From NCBI RefSeq assembly GCF_033597815.2, contig NZ_CP166245.1, positions 930,001 to 994,000 of the forward strand: 64,000 nucleotides of DNA. The letters are read 5' to 3'. Positions 28,036 to 37,243 of this stretch are shown piece after piece; position 1 is the stretch's first letter; every line of letters begins with the position of its first letter. A program made the translations under genes and the position numbers. Below the pieces are notes generated by a model. It was not told the origin of the DNA. It did not search any database and saw only the letters and a program-made list of their open reading frames with translations. Source of the DNA: Staphylococcus sp. KG4-3. Lineage in GTDB: Bacteria > Bacillota > Bacilli > Staphylococcales > Staphylococcaceae.

Positions 28036-28136
28036 ATTACTGTAGACATAATAATAGACTCATGAGTAGTTATTATTATGATACTAAAAGGTTTTAATTT
28101 TACATTACCGTATAGACTTTCATATATTATTTTAAA

Positions 28137-28319
28137 ATGAAAGATGAAAACAAATTAGAACAAACTAAAGGAAATTTGAAAGAAACAGTAGGTAATGCAT
28201 TGGGCAATGATAAGCTTGAACAAGAAGGTAAAGAAGATAAAGCTTCTGGCAAAGTGAAAGAAGTTGCTGAAAGTGCTAAAGACAAAGTCAACGATTTGGT
28301 TGATAAATTTAAAAAATAG
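28137..28319 (+). CDS. CsbD-family stress protein
   Basis: 60 residues, Lys/Glu-rich and predicted helical, with the CsbD repeats [19 protein letters not shown] and [20 protein letters not shown]. CsbD proteins are abundant under general stress (SigB in Bacillus and S. aureus); their function is unknown. Unusually, no Shine-Dalgarno sequence precedes the ATG (only TTATTTTAAA), and no clear SigB promoter can be seen. The coding sequence is intact, so the promoter and leader may have been replaced by rearrangement. A terminator follows at 28351-28381. Confidence 0.85.
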   Translation: MKDENKLEQTKGNLKETVGNALGNDKLEQEGKEDKASGKVKEVAESAKDKVNDLVDKFKK

Positions 28320-28350
28320 AATTACTAATTAATGTACTTGTCATTTCAGG

Positions 28351-28381
28351 GTAGGCACTTATGTGCTTGCCCTATTTTTTT
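28351..28381 (+). terminator. csbD terminator
   Basis: GGGTAGGCA-CTTATG-TGCTTGCCC followed by TATTTTTTTT. Confidence 0.88.
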
Positions 28382-28976
28382 TATGGCATAATTTTACATA
28401 TCTGTATATTTACAATGAACTCCCGTTAAATTAACCTAAATTTTTTGTTTTAATGAAGTTATTTTATTATTTGTTGAGAAGTTAAGGGAATATACTAATA
28501 TGAGAGTTACCATATTAATGATATCGAGTAGATATATGATTTAACTACTGAAAGTAATTATTTTATTATTAAGATGAAGTGTTATAGTTATCATGTTAGT
28601 ATGAAATGGTCATTTAAATTTATGGAGTCCTATATAGCAACTTATCAATGTTATTTATAACACAATAAAAATCTATTTAACTAAAGCCGTTTTAAAGCAT
28701 ATAGTAATTGAATAGAAAGCTTATATTATTAGTAGAAGTATTTGGCTCAAAATTATAATGTAGCAAATGACTTTTTGAAGAGTAGATGTTGTTACATTAA
28801 ATTTTGCTATTAGTAGGGTGTTTTTTATTTGAAAATAAGGAAATTCCCTAATTTGGTTAATATAATTAATGTGATAACCTATAGCAAGTGGACTTCAGAC
28901 ATCTACATATATCCGTTAAGCGGTGATATTATTACTGTAATTTTACCGAAAAAGAAACAAACCATAAACTGGTGAG
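28382..28976 (+). other. Gene-poor stretch, no supported gene
   Basis: About 600 bases of AT-rich sequence between the csbD terminator and the leader-like ORFs. A TTG-initiated open frame of 47 codons (from about 28830 to 28973, ...SGDIITVILPKKKQTINW) has only a GGTG upstream and no homology I recognise. I take it as degenerate accessory DNA. Confidence 0.35.
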
Positions 28977-29098
28977 ATGGCCTCAAATAATGGGAATAAG
29001 ATAAAAACACTTTCGTTGAATTCATTTAAAATGAATCATACGGAGGTGTTTTTTCTATGAAAATATATTTTAGGTTATGTCTTAAAACAGGTATATAA
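28977..29098 (+). promoter_or_regulatory. Leader-like pair of overlapping mini-ORFs over a hairpin
   Basis: ORF 1 (28977-29060, 27 codons, MASNNGNKIKTLSLNSFK...) overlaps the start of ORF 2 (29057-29098, 13 codons, MKIYFRLCLKTGI) by ATGA. ORF 2 has a good ribosome-binding site (CGGAGGTG), but that sequence lies partly in the 3' arm of a hairpin: AAAAACAC (29003-29010) with GTGTTTTT (29046-29053), CGT with ACG, and an inner 8-base stem. A ribosome moving through ORF 1 would open the hairpin, as in translational attenuators of the ermC type. No real downstream gene follows, only a terminator. Translation is unproven. Confidence 0.35.
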
Positions 29099-29105
29099 TT
29101 ATTAA

Positions 29106-29160
29106 GCCCCTCTAAAGGTAGTTACTTCAAATGTAAAAGTAAACTATCTTTAGAGGGGTT
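29106..29160 (+). terminator. Strong terminator with long stem
   Basis: CCCCTCTAAAG-TAG-TTACTT pairs with AAGTAA-CTA-CTTTAGAGGGG (about 20 base pairs with mismatches), then TT. Confidence 0.75.
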
Positions 29161-29301
29161 TCAGACTATCTACCAAGCCTCTGATTTTGTTAGCAGTTTT
29201 TGTGCACATTTTCTATTTAGTATAATGCACTATAATTCTTTTTTTGATAATTTCTATATCATACTTTTTATTAAGTGGCTCATTTTATAGTGATATGATT
29301 T

Positions 29302-29388
29302 TTATTTTTTACTAATTAGATTTCTAATTGCTCTGACAATATAACCTACAGCTAATGCTCTAAATACGCGTTGGATTATGTTTTTCAT
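29302..29388 (-). CDS. Candidate 28-residue cationic amphipathic peptide
   Basis: Reads MKNIIQRVFRALAVGYIVRA then IRNLISKK. It has seven Lys/Arg and no acidic residue, alternating hydrophobic and basic positions and no signal peptide. AGGAGG lies six bases before the ATG, and TATAAT on the minus strand (29433-29428) places a transcription start about 35 bases upstream. This is the expression architecture of a real gene. Possible classes are a leaderless antimicrobial peptide, a type I toxin or a membrane-regulating micropeptide; I recognise none. It is adjacent to a TM2 protein on the same strand, 116 bases downstream of it. Confidence 0.55.
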   Translation of the reverse strand: MKNIIQRVFRALAVGYIVRAIRNLISKK

Positions 29389-29427
29389 TTTAAACCTCCT
29401 AAGTTACAATTCAAATTTTTAATTTGG

Positions 29428-29433
29428 ATTATA
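29428..29433 (-). promoter_or_regulatory. -10 box for the cationic peptide
   Basis: A perfect TATAAT on the minus strand; the -35 region is weak (TTCATT 19 bases upstream). Confidence 0.5.
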
Positions 29434-29504
29434 CTTTCTTTACCCTTTTCTTAATGAAATATAGATGTTTTTGGAAATTTATAAATTATTTTCGACATTG
29501 CGCA

Positions 29505-29717
29505 TTATTTTTCAAAAGTAATTAAGCCATCTTCATCTGCCTTATGAAAGAAAATAGTAATAATTCCACTTATTATTGCAATAATATATGGAATGCCCGT
29601 CCAGAAGAAAATGAGATGGATAATACCTTGTAAAAGTTGATTAGAGTAAAACTTATGAATTCCGCACCAACCTAATATGAATGCGAGTATAACATAGATT
29701 ACTTTGTTTACTTTCAT
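29505..29717 (-). CDS. TM2-domain membrane protein
   Basis: 70 residues with two membrane helices (5-22 and 30-55) joined by the TM2 signature GWCGIHKFYSNQLLQGIIHL. Cytoplasmic tail acidic. TM2 proteins are widespread and of unknown function. AAAGGA lies nine bases before the ATG. The upstream gene on the other strand is a GNAT gene. Confidence 0.85.
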   Translation of the reverse strand: MKVNKVIYVILAFILGWCGIHKFYSNQLLQGIIHLIFFWTGIPYIIAIISGIITIFFHKADEDGLITFEK

Positions 29718-29897
29718 GTGCCCATATCCTTTCGAATTAAAGTGATTATTATAATTATCTCTTAAATCAAAGTTTACAACAATAAAAAACTATTGATTCC
29801 ATAAAAATTAGTATTTAGTATCGTGATTACTTCGAATTTTTTAGTTGATTCATATATAATAGAATTAAAGAAATTATGGAGAAGGGGAGCATTACTG

Positions 29898-30467
29898 ATG
29901 ATTAGAAAAGCGAAACCAAGTGATACACCTAAAATTGCTGAACTATGTTATATCATTTGGAGTGAACTTGATATACAAATGGTTGAAGATATAGATAAGT
30001 CACGACTTCTTAAAATTATGGAGCAAAGTATGATTGAGGTACATTATAGAGGACATTATAGTAATACGTGGGTCTATGAAATAGAAGGTGAGGTAGCGGG
30101 TTGCTTAATCGCATACCCTGGGGATAAAGAAATTGCACTTGAACAGGCGTGGTTAGATCTGAATTTGGATGATGATATCCGGTCATATGGCACACCTATG
30201 CCGATGAAAGAAGCGAATGATGATGAATGGTATATTGAAACTGTTGCGACCTTTCCTCAATATCGTGGTCGAGGTGTAGCAACACAGCTAGTAAAACATA
30301 TTATAGAGTCATATAGTGATGAAAAGTGGAGTTTAAATTGTGATGTTCATAATGACGGGGCGCTTTACGTGTATAAAAAACTAGGCTTCCAAATTGCTAG
30401 TGAATTTGACTTATATGGACATATGCATTATCACATGATTTTACCAATTATCGATGGTAACAAATAA
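29898..30467 (+). CDS. GNAT-family N-acetyltransferase
   Basis: 189 residues with the GNAT acetyl-CoA motif FPQYRGRGVATQLVKHII (about 118-135) and a C-terminal LYVYKKLGFQIASEFD, typical of RimI-like enzymes. Substrate unknown. The ATG at 29898 follows AAGGGGAG; an in-frame start at 29823 would add 25 residues across the promoter (TATAATAG at 29853) and is rejected. Terminator at 30472-30496 shared with menA, which converges. Confidence 0.88.
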   Translation: MIRKAKPSDTPKIAELCYIIWSELDIQMVEDIDKSRLLKIMEQSMIEVHYRGHYSNTWVYEIEGEVAGCLIAYPGDKEIALEQAWLDLNLDDDIRSYGTPMPMKEANDDEWYIETVATFPQYRGRGVATQLVKHIIESYSDEKWSLNCDVHNDGALYVYKKLGFQIASEFDLYGHMHYHMILPIIDGNK

Positions 30468-30471
30468 AAAA

Positions 30472-30496
30472 TCGACCTTCATTAAATGAAGGCCGA
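30472..30496 (+). terminator. Terminator between the GNAT gene and menA
   Basis: TCGACCTTCATT/AATGAAGGCCGA arms with A and T runs on either side, so usable in both directions. Confidence 0.75.
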
Positions 30497-30543
30497 CAAT
30501 AAACTTTGTATTGATAGGTGATTTTAACATTAAATGTATTTGA

Positions 30544-31482
30544 TTAAATCCCACCTAATATTGCACTGATATAAATACCTAGCGCATATAATAAACCAAA
30601 GAACGTATTTGTTTTACCAGTTGCTGCCATGGCAGGCATCATCGTTTGTGGTGTGTCATTTTTCTTGAACCTACGCACTGCTTTAATAGGCATAGGGAAT
30701 GATAACAATGCTAGTAAGAAAAAGATTGAACCACCAGGTTGAAAGAAAGTGATATATATAACTAATACATAAGCGACAATATACATTAATGCTAAGAAGC
30801 GAATAGAATTATTTTTACCAAGTAAGATAGGTAGCGTTTTACGGCCGCTTTCTTTATCTTTAACGCGGTCACGTATATTGTTCGCCATATTAATTAACCC
30901 GATAGTAATAACAATTGGGATGCTTATCCAAACAACTAAACTTTGTAAATTTCCTGTTTGAATGAAAAAAGAAATTAAAATGATGATCATCCCCATGAAT
31001 ATGCCTGAAAATAATTCACCAAAAGGAGTCCATGAAATTGGGAATGGACCGCCAGTATATAAATATCCAACAGCCATACATACAAGACCAATAGGTAATA
31101 ACCAAAATGAACTTTGAATGGCAATAAATATACCTAATATTGCAGCTATGATATAAAATGCAATAGCTAAGTTCAAGACTAACTTAGGGCTCATACCATT
31201 TCTAACGATTGCACCACCAATACCTACAGAAGTGTGATCGTCGAGTCCTTTCTTAAAATCATAATATTCATTAAACATATTTGTTGCTGCTTGAATTAAC
31301 AAACATGCGATTAACATTGCTAGAAAAAGACTAAGGTTTAGTTTGTTTTCACTACCAAGGATAAAAATTTTTGAAGTAGCAGTACCGACAAGTACAGGCA
31401 CCACTGCAGCAGTTAAAGTATGTGGTCGCATTAACTGCCAGTATTTTTTGACAGTAGAATATTGTTGATATTGAGATGCCAT
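30544..31482 (-). CDS. menA: 1,4-dihydroxy-2-naphthoate polyprenyltransferase MenA
   Basis: Joins 1,4-dihydroxy-2-naphthoate to the polyprenyl chain in the membrane (penultimate menaquinone step). 312 residues of the UbiA superfamily with about nine helices and two Asp-rich motifs: NMFNEYYDFKKGLDD (first) and DRVKDKESGRKTLPI (second). Head-to-head with menF, with 186 bases between, as in S. aureus, so the two arms of menaquinone synthesis share a promoter region. Confidence 0.95.
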   Translation of the reverse strand: MASQYQQYSTVKKYWQLMRPHTLTAAVVPVLVGTATSKIFILGSENKLNLSLFLAMLIACLLIQAATNMFNEYYDFKKGLDDHTSVGIGGAIVRNGMSPKLVLNLAIAFYIIAAILGIFIAIQSSFWLLPIGLVCMAVGYLYTGGPFPISWTPFGELFSGIFMGMIIILISFFIQTGNLQSLVVWISIPIVITIGLINMANNIRDRVKDKESGRKTLPILLGKNNSIRFLALMYIVAYVLVIYITFFQPGGSIFFLLALLSFPMPIKAVRRFKKNDTPQTMMPAMAATGKTNTFFGLLYALGIYISAILGGI

Positions 31483-31668
31483 AATGATTTACCTCGTATT
31501 CTTTCGATTTATAATATTTTTTATCAAATATATTTTAATGGAAGAACATAGAAAGGTCAAATAACGTAAAAATGTATAAATGAAATAAGCTAGAAACCAT
31601 ACACACATTGTGAAAAGTGGTACAATATCATAATGAGTACAAACTGATAAATGAAAGAAGTGAAATAG

Positions 31669-33021
31669 ATGACTTTTGACGTCAAGGAAAGTGAAATTGT
31701 CGAAGCGGTATACGAAAGTAATCATACTTGGGTCTCTGTAGAAGCAAAATTGAATTATGAATTAGATCCTACATTATTATTTCATATAACGGAAGATTGT
31801 GCGGGAGACCGTTTTTATTTTAAGAAAAATGACAACGAAACTTCATTCTTTGGCTATCATGCTATTACAAGATTTAAAAATGATTTTGAAAATAAACAAT
31901 CTATTTTCCGTGAATGGGAAAAATATAAAAATGACATTGAATTAATTCATCCTAATTCTGACAAACATCATTTGAAAATATGTGGAGGTTTCCAGTTCTC
32001 AACACATAAATCTGGTGATGAATGGCGTGAATTTGGTATTAATCATTTTATCTTGCCTGAAGTATTAGTAACAATGGAGCAAGGATATACCTATATAACT
32101 TATACAGTGAAATCAGATCAATTTGAAATTAGTACGTTTTTATCAATTATAGATAAATTAACGCAAACAACTGTGTATCCTGACTTTGAAATTGGGAATA
32201 TTAAGCGCATCGAAGACATATATAAAGATGAGTGGCGTGATTTAGTCAAAGATACGATTGACATATTAGATGAAAGTAAAAAAATTGTCTTAGCGAGAAA
32301 ACGTTTAATAATCTTTGATAAACAGATTAAAATACCTTATATTTTGAATAAAGCTTCTCAAGGAGAACATAATAGTTATTTATTTATTTTAGAATCACAA
32401 GATAGTATTTTCTTTTCCCAAACACCAGAACAATTAATGGAAATAAACAATGAAATACTATCTACAAAAGCAGTGGCAGGTACGATAAAACGAACACACC
32501 AAGCTGAATTAGACAAGGAAAATATTCAAGCTTTTTTAAATGATGAAAAGAACTTAAATGAGCATCGCTTTGTTGTCGAAAGTATATTGAATGATATATC
32601 ACCTTATGTAGAAGACGTAACTTATAATCAAGAACCACAGATATTAACTAATGACCATTTATATCATTTGTATACAAAAATTAAAGGTCAATTGAAATAT
32701 GAATCTTATATAGGTTTATTAGACAACCTGCACCCGACGCCAGCACTAGGTGGTTATCCAAAATTTGAAGCATTAGAATACATTGAACAAAATGAATTTG
32801 GCACACGCGGACTTTATGGTGCACCTGTAGGCTATATTGATATGTATGACAACTGTGAATTTATCGTGGCTATTCGTTCGATGTTGATTAAGAAAAACCA
32901 AGCCACATTATTTGCAGGCTGTGGAATTGTAAGTGATTCTGATGCAGATAGTGAAGTAGAAGAAACTGCAGTTAAATTTAACCCTATGATGAAAGCTTTA
33001 GGAGTCGAGGAATATGAATAA
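31669..33021 (+). CDS. menF: Isochorismate synthase MenF
   Basis: Converts chorismate to isochorismate, the entry to menaquinone synthesis. 450 residues; the chorismate-binding domain is C-terminal, with [35 protein letters not shown] and the Mg2+-ligand region [17 protein letters not shown]. The start at 31669 has only a weak AGAAAGAAGTG upstream. Its end overlaps the menD start by 8 bases. First gene of menFDHB. Confidence 0.95.
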   Translation: MTFDVKESEIVEAVYESNHTWVSVEAKLNYELDPTLLFHITEDCAGDRFYFKKNDNETSFFGYHAITRFKNDFENKQSIFREWEKYKNDIELIHPNSDKHHLKICGGFQFSTHKSGDEWREFGINHFILPEVLVTMEQGYTYITYTVKSDQFEISTFLSIIDKLTQTTVYPDFEIGNIKRIEDIYKDEWRDLVKDTIDILDESKKIVLARKRLIIFDKQIKIPYILNKASQGEHNSYLFILESQDSIFFSQTPEQLMEINNEILSTKAVAGTIKRTHQAELDKENIQAFLNDEKNLNEHRFVVESILNDISPYVEDVTYNQEPQILTNDHLYHLYTKIKGQLKYESYIGLLDNLHPTPALGGYPKFEALEYIEQNEFGTRGLYGAPVGYIDMYDNCEFIVAIRSMLIKKNQATLFAGCGIVSDSDADSEVEETAVKFNPMMKALGVEEYE

Positions 33022-34696
33022 TCATACAGATGCACTAACGAAACAAGTATTTACTTTTGTTTCAGAATTATATGCTTATGGCATAAGAGAAATAGTAATA
33101 AGCCCAGGATCACGTTCAACACCGTTAGCAATTGCAGTTGAGGCACACCCTAAATTAAAATCTTGGATTCACCCTGATGAAAGAAGTGCTGCGTTTTTTG
33201 CTATGGGGTTAATGAAAGGAAGCGAGCGCCCAGTTGCTATTTTGTGTACTTCAGGTAGCGCCGCTGCAAACTATGCACCTGCTGTTTCTGAGAGTAGTTT
33301 GAGTCATTTACCTTTAGTAGTACTTACAAGTGATCGTCCACATGAACTTAGAAATATTGGTGCGCCTCAAGCAATCAACCAAACGAATATGTTTCAAAAT
33401 TATGTACAATATCAATTTGATTTTCCAATAGTTGATACGAATGAAGCGGAAGAATTCATGACTAATACTGTTAAATTCCAGCTACAAAAAGCAAGTCAAT
33501 TTTTATATGGACCACATCGTGGCCCAATTCATTTGAATTTACCATTTAGAGAGCCATTAACTCCAAACATTGAAAAGGTTGAATGGTTAACATCAGATAT
33601 GAAAATATTGCCACATTATCAAAAAACAACTAGTTTAAAAGAAATCAGTTCGATTATTAAAAAGAGTAAAGGTTTGATTATTGTTGGAGATATGCAACAT
33701 CAAGATATTGATCAAGTACTAACTTTTTCAACGATACATGATATGCCAATATTAGCTGATCCATTGAGTCAACTAAGACGTGAACATCATCCTAATGTTG
33801 TGACGAGCTATGACTTACTGTTTAGAGCAGGTTTACAATTAGATATTGATTATATTATTAGGGTTGGTAAACCAGTTGTTTCCAAAAAATTAAATCAATG
33901 GTTAAAAGAAACTTCAGCATTTCAAATTTTAATTCAAAATAATGATAGACCGGATGCATTTCCAATTACACCACATGTTTCTTATGAAATGTCAGCCAAT
34001 GATTTCTTTAGACAATTGTCAGAAACTCCAATTGTTGAACGTAAGCGTTGGTTAGAGAAGTGGCAGACATTAGAAAAACACGCGATTGTTGAGATTAAAG
34101 ATTATGTAAGAACAGCAACAGATGAAGCTGCATACGTCGCGAACGTTTTAGATAAATTAACAACTTCAGATGCCTTGTTTGTTAGTAATAGTATGCCAAT
34201 TCGTGATGTTGATAATTTGTTTATAGATTGTGATGCAGAAGTATTTGCAAACCGCGGTGCAAATGGCATCGATGGGGTAATTTCTACAGCATTAGGTATG
34301 GCAGTTCATAAGAAAGTAACACTATTAATAGGCGATTTAGCGTTTTATCATGATATGAATGGTTTATTAATGTCTAAATTAAATGATATTAATTTAAATA
34401 TTATTCTACTCAATAATGATGGTGGGGGCATTTTTTCATATTTACCTCAAAAAGAATCGGCAGAAGATTATTTTGAGCGTTTGTTTGGTACACCAACAGG
34501 GCTTAATTTTGAACATACAGCTTTGCTTTATGATTTTGCTTTTGATAGATATGAATCAATTGAAGCGTTTAAATATGCTGATTTATCTAAATTTGGTGCT
34601 CATATTTACGAAATAATCACGCAACGTGAAGAAAACAAGCAACAGCATCTAAAACTCTATAAAAAGTTGAGTGATATTGTTAATGTTAAACTATAA
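33014..34696 (+). CDS. menD: SEPHCHC synthase MenD
   Basis: 2-Succinyl-5-enolpyruvyl-6-hydroxy-3-cyclohexene-1-carboxylate synthase, a ThDP/Mg2+ enzyme that joins 2-oxoglutarate to isochorismate. 560 residues. N-terminal substrate/ThDP-activating Glu region [17 protein letters not shown], and the C-terminal ThDP motif [20 protein letters not shown]...NNDGGGIFS. The sequence tracks S. aureus MenD closely. Overlaps menF by 8 bases and menH by 14. Confidence 0.96.
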   Translation: MNNHTDALTKQVFTFVSELYAYGIREIVISPGSRSTPLAIAVEAHPKLKSWIHPDERSAAFFAMGLMKGSERPVAILCTSGSAAANYAPAVSESSLSHLPLVVLTSDRPHELRNIGAPQAINQTNMFQNYVQYQFDFPIVDTNEAEEFMTNTVKFQLQKASQFLYGPHRGPIHLNLPFREPLTPNIEKVEWLTSDMKILPHYQKTTSLKEISSIIKKSKGLIIVGDMQHQDIDQVLTFSTIHDMPILADPLSQLRREHHPNVVTSYDLLFRAGLQLDIDYIIRVGKPVVSKKLNQWLKETSAFQILIQNNDRPDAFPITPHVSYEMSANDFFRQLSETPIVERKRWLEKWQTLEKHAIVEIKDYVRTATDEAAYVANVLDKLTTSDALFVSNSMPIRDVDNLFIDCDAEVFANRGANGIDGVISTALGMAVHKKVTLLIGDLAFYHDMNGLLMSKLNDINLNIILLNNDGGGIFSYLPQKESAEDYFERLFGTPTGLNFEHTALLYDFAFDRYESIEAFKYADLSKFGAHIYEIITQREENKQQHLKLYKKLSDIVNVKL

Positions 34697-35489
34697 ATTT
34701 TTTCAAGCGAAATGCGATACAGATGAATTATTGGTTATGTTACATGGATTTATAAGTGATCAACAGGCTTTTAGTGAACATGTTTGTGTCTTACAAGAAA
34801 AATTGAATATTCTAACTGTAGATTTACCTGGTCATGGCCAGGATGACTCAGATATAAATCATACTTGGGATTTTCCATTTATTACAAACCAGTTAGATGA
34901 AGTATTAAAGTTATTCCAAAGTTATCATTTATTTTTACACGGTTATTCAATGGGTGGTAGAATTGCATTATACTATGGAATTGAAGGAGAAATTACCTTA
35001 GCAGGATTGATTTTAGAAAGTACATCTCCAGGGATAGAAGATCTAGAAGACCGTAATGAAAGGCAATTGGTTGATCAGGCTAGAGCGAAAGTGCTAGAAA
35101 TTGCAGGTTTAGAAATTTTTGTTAATGATTGGGAAAAGTTACCGCTTTTCTATACACAGTATGAATTAGATAAATCCATTAAAAAAGAAATACGTGATAT
35201 GCGATTACGTCAAAATTCATTGCGTTTAGCAAAAGCATTGCGTGATTACGGTACTGGACAAATGCCAAATTTATGGCCGAAGTTAAAGCAAATTAAAGTG
35301 CCAACTTGTATAATAGTAGGTGTTCTAGATGGTAAATTTTCTAAGATTGCTAAAAAAATGGAAACTATGATTCACAATACGGAGTTAAATGAAGTAGAAC
35401 GAAGTGGTCATACAGTACATGTGGAAGAATTTGCAGAATTTGATAGAATAGTATTAAGTTTTATTCATAAGGAGGAGCAAAATGACTAG
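34683..35489 (+). CDS. menH: SHCHC synthase-type alpha/beta hydrolase MenH
   Basis: 268 residues. MenH eliminates pyruvate from SEPHCHC to give SHCHC. Oxyanion/substrate motif [11 protein letters not shown], nucleophile elbow HGYSMGGR (Ser-Gly-Gly) and C-terminal catalytic [10 protein letters not shown] place the start at ATG 34683 (MLNYKF, as in S. aureus) inside the end of menD; upstream GTG or TTG starts at 34671 or 34677 are less likely. Translation probably depends on coupling to menD. Overlaps menB by 8 bases. Confidence 0.92.
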   Translation: MLNYKFFQAKCDTDELLVMLHGFISDQQAFSEHVCVLQEKLNILTVDLPGHGQDDSDINHTWDFPFITNQLDEVLKLFQSYHLFLHGYSMGGRIALYYGIEGEITLAGLILESTSPGIEDLEDRNERQLVDQARAKVLEIAGLEIFVNDWEKLPLFYTQYELDKSIKKEIRDMRLRQNSLRLAKALRDYGTGQMPNLWPKLKQIKVPTCIIVGVLDGKFSKIAKKMETMIHNTELNEVERSGHTVHVEEFAEFDRIVLSFIHKEEQND

Positions 35490-36300
35490 ACAGTGGGAAA
35501 CAATTAAAGAGTATAAAGAAATTAAATATGAAATATATGATGGTATTGCAAAAGTGACGATTAATCGTCCTGAGGTTCGTAACGCATTTACACCAAATAC
35601 AGTACAGGAAATGATAGACGCATTCACAAGAGCACGTGATGACCAACGTATTTCTGTTATTATCTTAACTGGTGAAGGAGATAAAGCATTTTGTTCAGGA
35701 GGAGATCAAAAAGTACGTGGCCACGGTGGTTACGTAGGTGATGATCAAATTCCTCGTTTAAATGTATTAGATTTACAAAGACTTATCCGTGTTATTCCGA
35801 AACCTGTCGTTGCAATGGTGAGAGGTTATTCAATCGGTGGTGGGCACGTCCTTAGCGTTGTTTGTGACTTAACAATCGCAGCAGATAATGCCATCTTTGG
35901 ACAAACTGGCCCTAAAGTTGGATCATTTGATGCTGGGTACGGTTCAGGTTATTTAGCTCGTATCGTAGGACACAAAAAAGCTCGCGAGATATGGTACTTA
36001 TGCCGTCAATATGACGCTCAACAAGCTTTAGACATGGGCTTAGTAAATACAGTTGTTCCATTAGACCAAGTTGAAGATGAAACAGTTCAATGGTGTCAAG
36101 AAATGAAACAACATTCACCAACGGCTTTAAGATTCTTGAAAGCAGCTATGAATGCAGACACTGATGGTTTAGCTGGACTTCAACAAATGGCTGGTGACGC
36201 TACTTTACTTTACTATACAACAGATGAAGCAAAAGAAGGCAGAGATGCATTTAAAGAAAAACGCGATCCAGACTTTGATCAATTCCCTAAATTCCCATAG
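35482..36300 (+). CDS. menB: 1,4-dihydroxy-2-naphthoyl-CoA synthase MenB
   Basis: Closes the second ring of the naphthoquinone from o-succinylbenzoyl-CoA. 272 residues of the crotonase superfamily: AFCSGGDQ oxyanion loop, [19 protein letters not shown], and [17 protein letters not shown], the bicarbonate/substrate loop of MenB. Start behind AAGGAGGAGC. Last gene of the men operon, followed by a terminator at 36348-36380. Confidence 0.97.
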   Translation: MTRQWETIKEYKEIKYEIYDGIAKVTINRPEVRNAFTPNTVQEMIDAFTRARDDQRISVIILTGEGDKAFCSGGDQKVRGHGGYVGDDQIPRLNVLDLQRLIRVIPKPVVAMVRGYSIGGGHVLSVVCDLTIAADNAIFGQTGPKVGSFDAGYGSGYLARIVGHKKAREIWYLCRQYDAQQALDMGLVNTVVPLDQVEDETVQWCQEMKQHSPTALRFLKAAMNADTDGLAGLQQMAGDATLLYYTTDEAKEGRDAFKEKRDPDFDQFPKFP

Positions 36301-36347
36301 AATTTGAATGGAAATCAATACTAAAAATAAATAAGCATTTATCGATT

Positions 36348-36380
36348 AACTAGATGGGCTGTGTCTCATCTAGTTTTTTT
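36348..36380 (+). terminator. men operon terminator
   Basis: AACTAGATG and CATCTAGTT arms followed by TTTTTT, 48 bases after menB. Confidence 0.88.
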
Positions 36381-36616
36381 ATATGAACAATGATGAAAGT
36401 GTAAAATGATATTTTATCGAAAATTTACGCTTAAGATTATCAACATAACATGGTAATACATAAAAATAATTATAGATAAAGTAATATAAATCTAATTTCC
36501 CTCTAATATATAGCGAGAAACTTTTAGTGTAAAAACTTTTTTGAACTTAATTATTGTATTTGACTAAAATTAAAACGTAGATTAATATTATAATTGAGAA
36601 GGGGTGAGGAGAAAAC
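36381..36616 (+). other. Intergenic spacer before the one-cysteine MarR gene
   Basis: AT-rich, no gene seen. With the stretch before it this totals over 300 bases. S. aureus has the sspABC protease operon in this interval. Confidence 0.4.
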
Positions 36617-37075
36617 ATGACAATAGATATATATGATCAAATGAGAAAAGAAATGTGTTATTTGTTTTATATTACAAGTAAAGAAGTTGTAAACAGGTTT
36701 AATAAGTATTTGAAACGGTATGATATAAGTTTTCCTAACTATATTGTTTTATTGTATATAGAAAATGAAACTCCAATATACATAAAAACGTTATGTAATG
36801 AATTGTACTTAGATTCAGGAACAATCAGTCCAATCATTAAAAGGCTAGAGAAAAAAGAATTGATTCGTCGTCTTAGAACAGAGGATGATGAAAGAAGAGT
36901 GAAAGTAATGTTAACTACAAAGGGGATAAAATTAAAGGAAGAATTTTCTAAAATTTCAGAAGAAGTGATTCAACAATTTGACATGGAAAAGGAAGATTCA
37001 TTAGCTTATTATCAGATATTAAAAACGTTTGCTGAAAAAAATATTTATTCTAAAAATGACAATAGAAAAGATTAA
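36617..37075 (+). CDS. MarR-family one-cysteine regulator (OhrR/MgrA/SarZ type)
   Basis: 152 residues with a winged-helix DNA-binding domain (about 50-110; LCNELYLDSGTISPIIKRLE, DDERRVKVMLT wing). Cys14 in the N-terminal helix (EMCYLFYITSKEV) sits where OhrR, MgrA and SarZ have their redox-sensing Cys (QLCFSLYNAQRQV in MgrA), and it is the one Cys in the sensor position. A second Cys (about residue 58, TLCNEL) is in the DNA-binding domain. Start behind AGGGGTGAGGAG. Likely a redox-responsive repressor; its targets are unknown. Convergent with the aminotransferase gene. Confidence 0.85.
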   Translation: MTIDIYDQMRKEMCYLFYITSKEVVNRFNKYLKRYDISFPNYIVLLYIENETPIYIKTLCNELYLDSGTISPIIKRLEKKELIRRLRTEDDERRVKVMLTTKGIKLKEEFSKISEEVIQQFDMEKEDSLAYYQILKTFAEKNIYSKNDNRKD

Positions 37076-37140
37076 AATGAAAATTATATTTAATAAGTAC
37101 AACAAAGTAAGCTAATAATCATATCGATTAAAAATTAAAA

Positions 37141-37236
37141 CACCAACATCAATGTTGAAGTTAATCTACACCATATGCTTATAACTATCAATAGGAAAGT
37201 CAAAGCGGCATAATTCAACCTTGCATTTAGTTGGTG
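37141..37236. terminator. Large imperfect dyad between converging genes
   Basis: CACCAAC (37141-37147) pairs with GTTGGTG (37230-37236), and GTTGAA (37154-37159) with TTCAAC (37214-37219). It lies between the MarR stop and the aminotransferase stop, so it could end both transcripts, although the T run is poor. Confidence 0.4.
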
Positions 37237-37243
37237 GCTTTTA

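Noticed and set aside
28830..28973. 47-codon TTG-start frame in the gene-poor stretch
   Set aside because: Poor ribosome-binding site and no recognised family; described as part of the stretch only.
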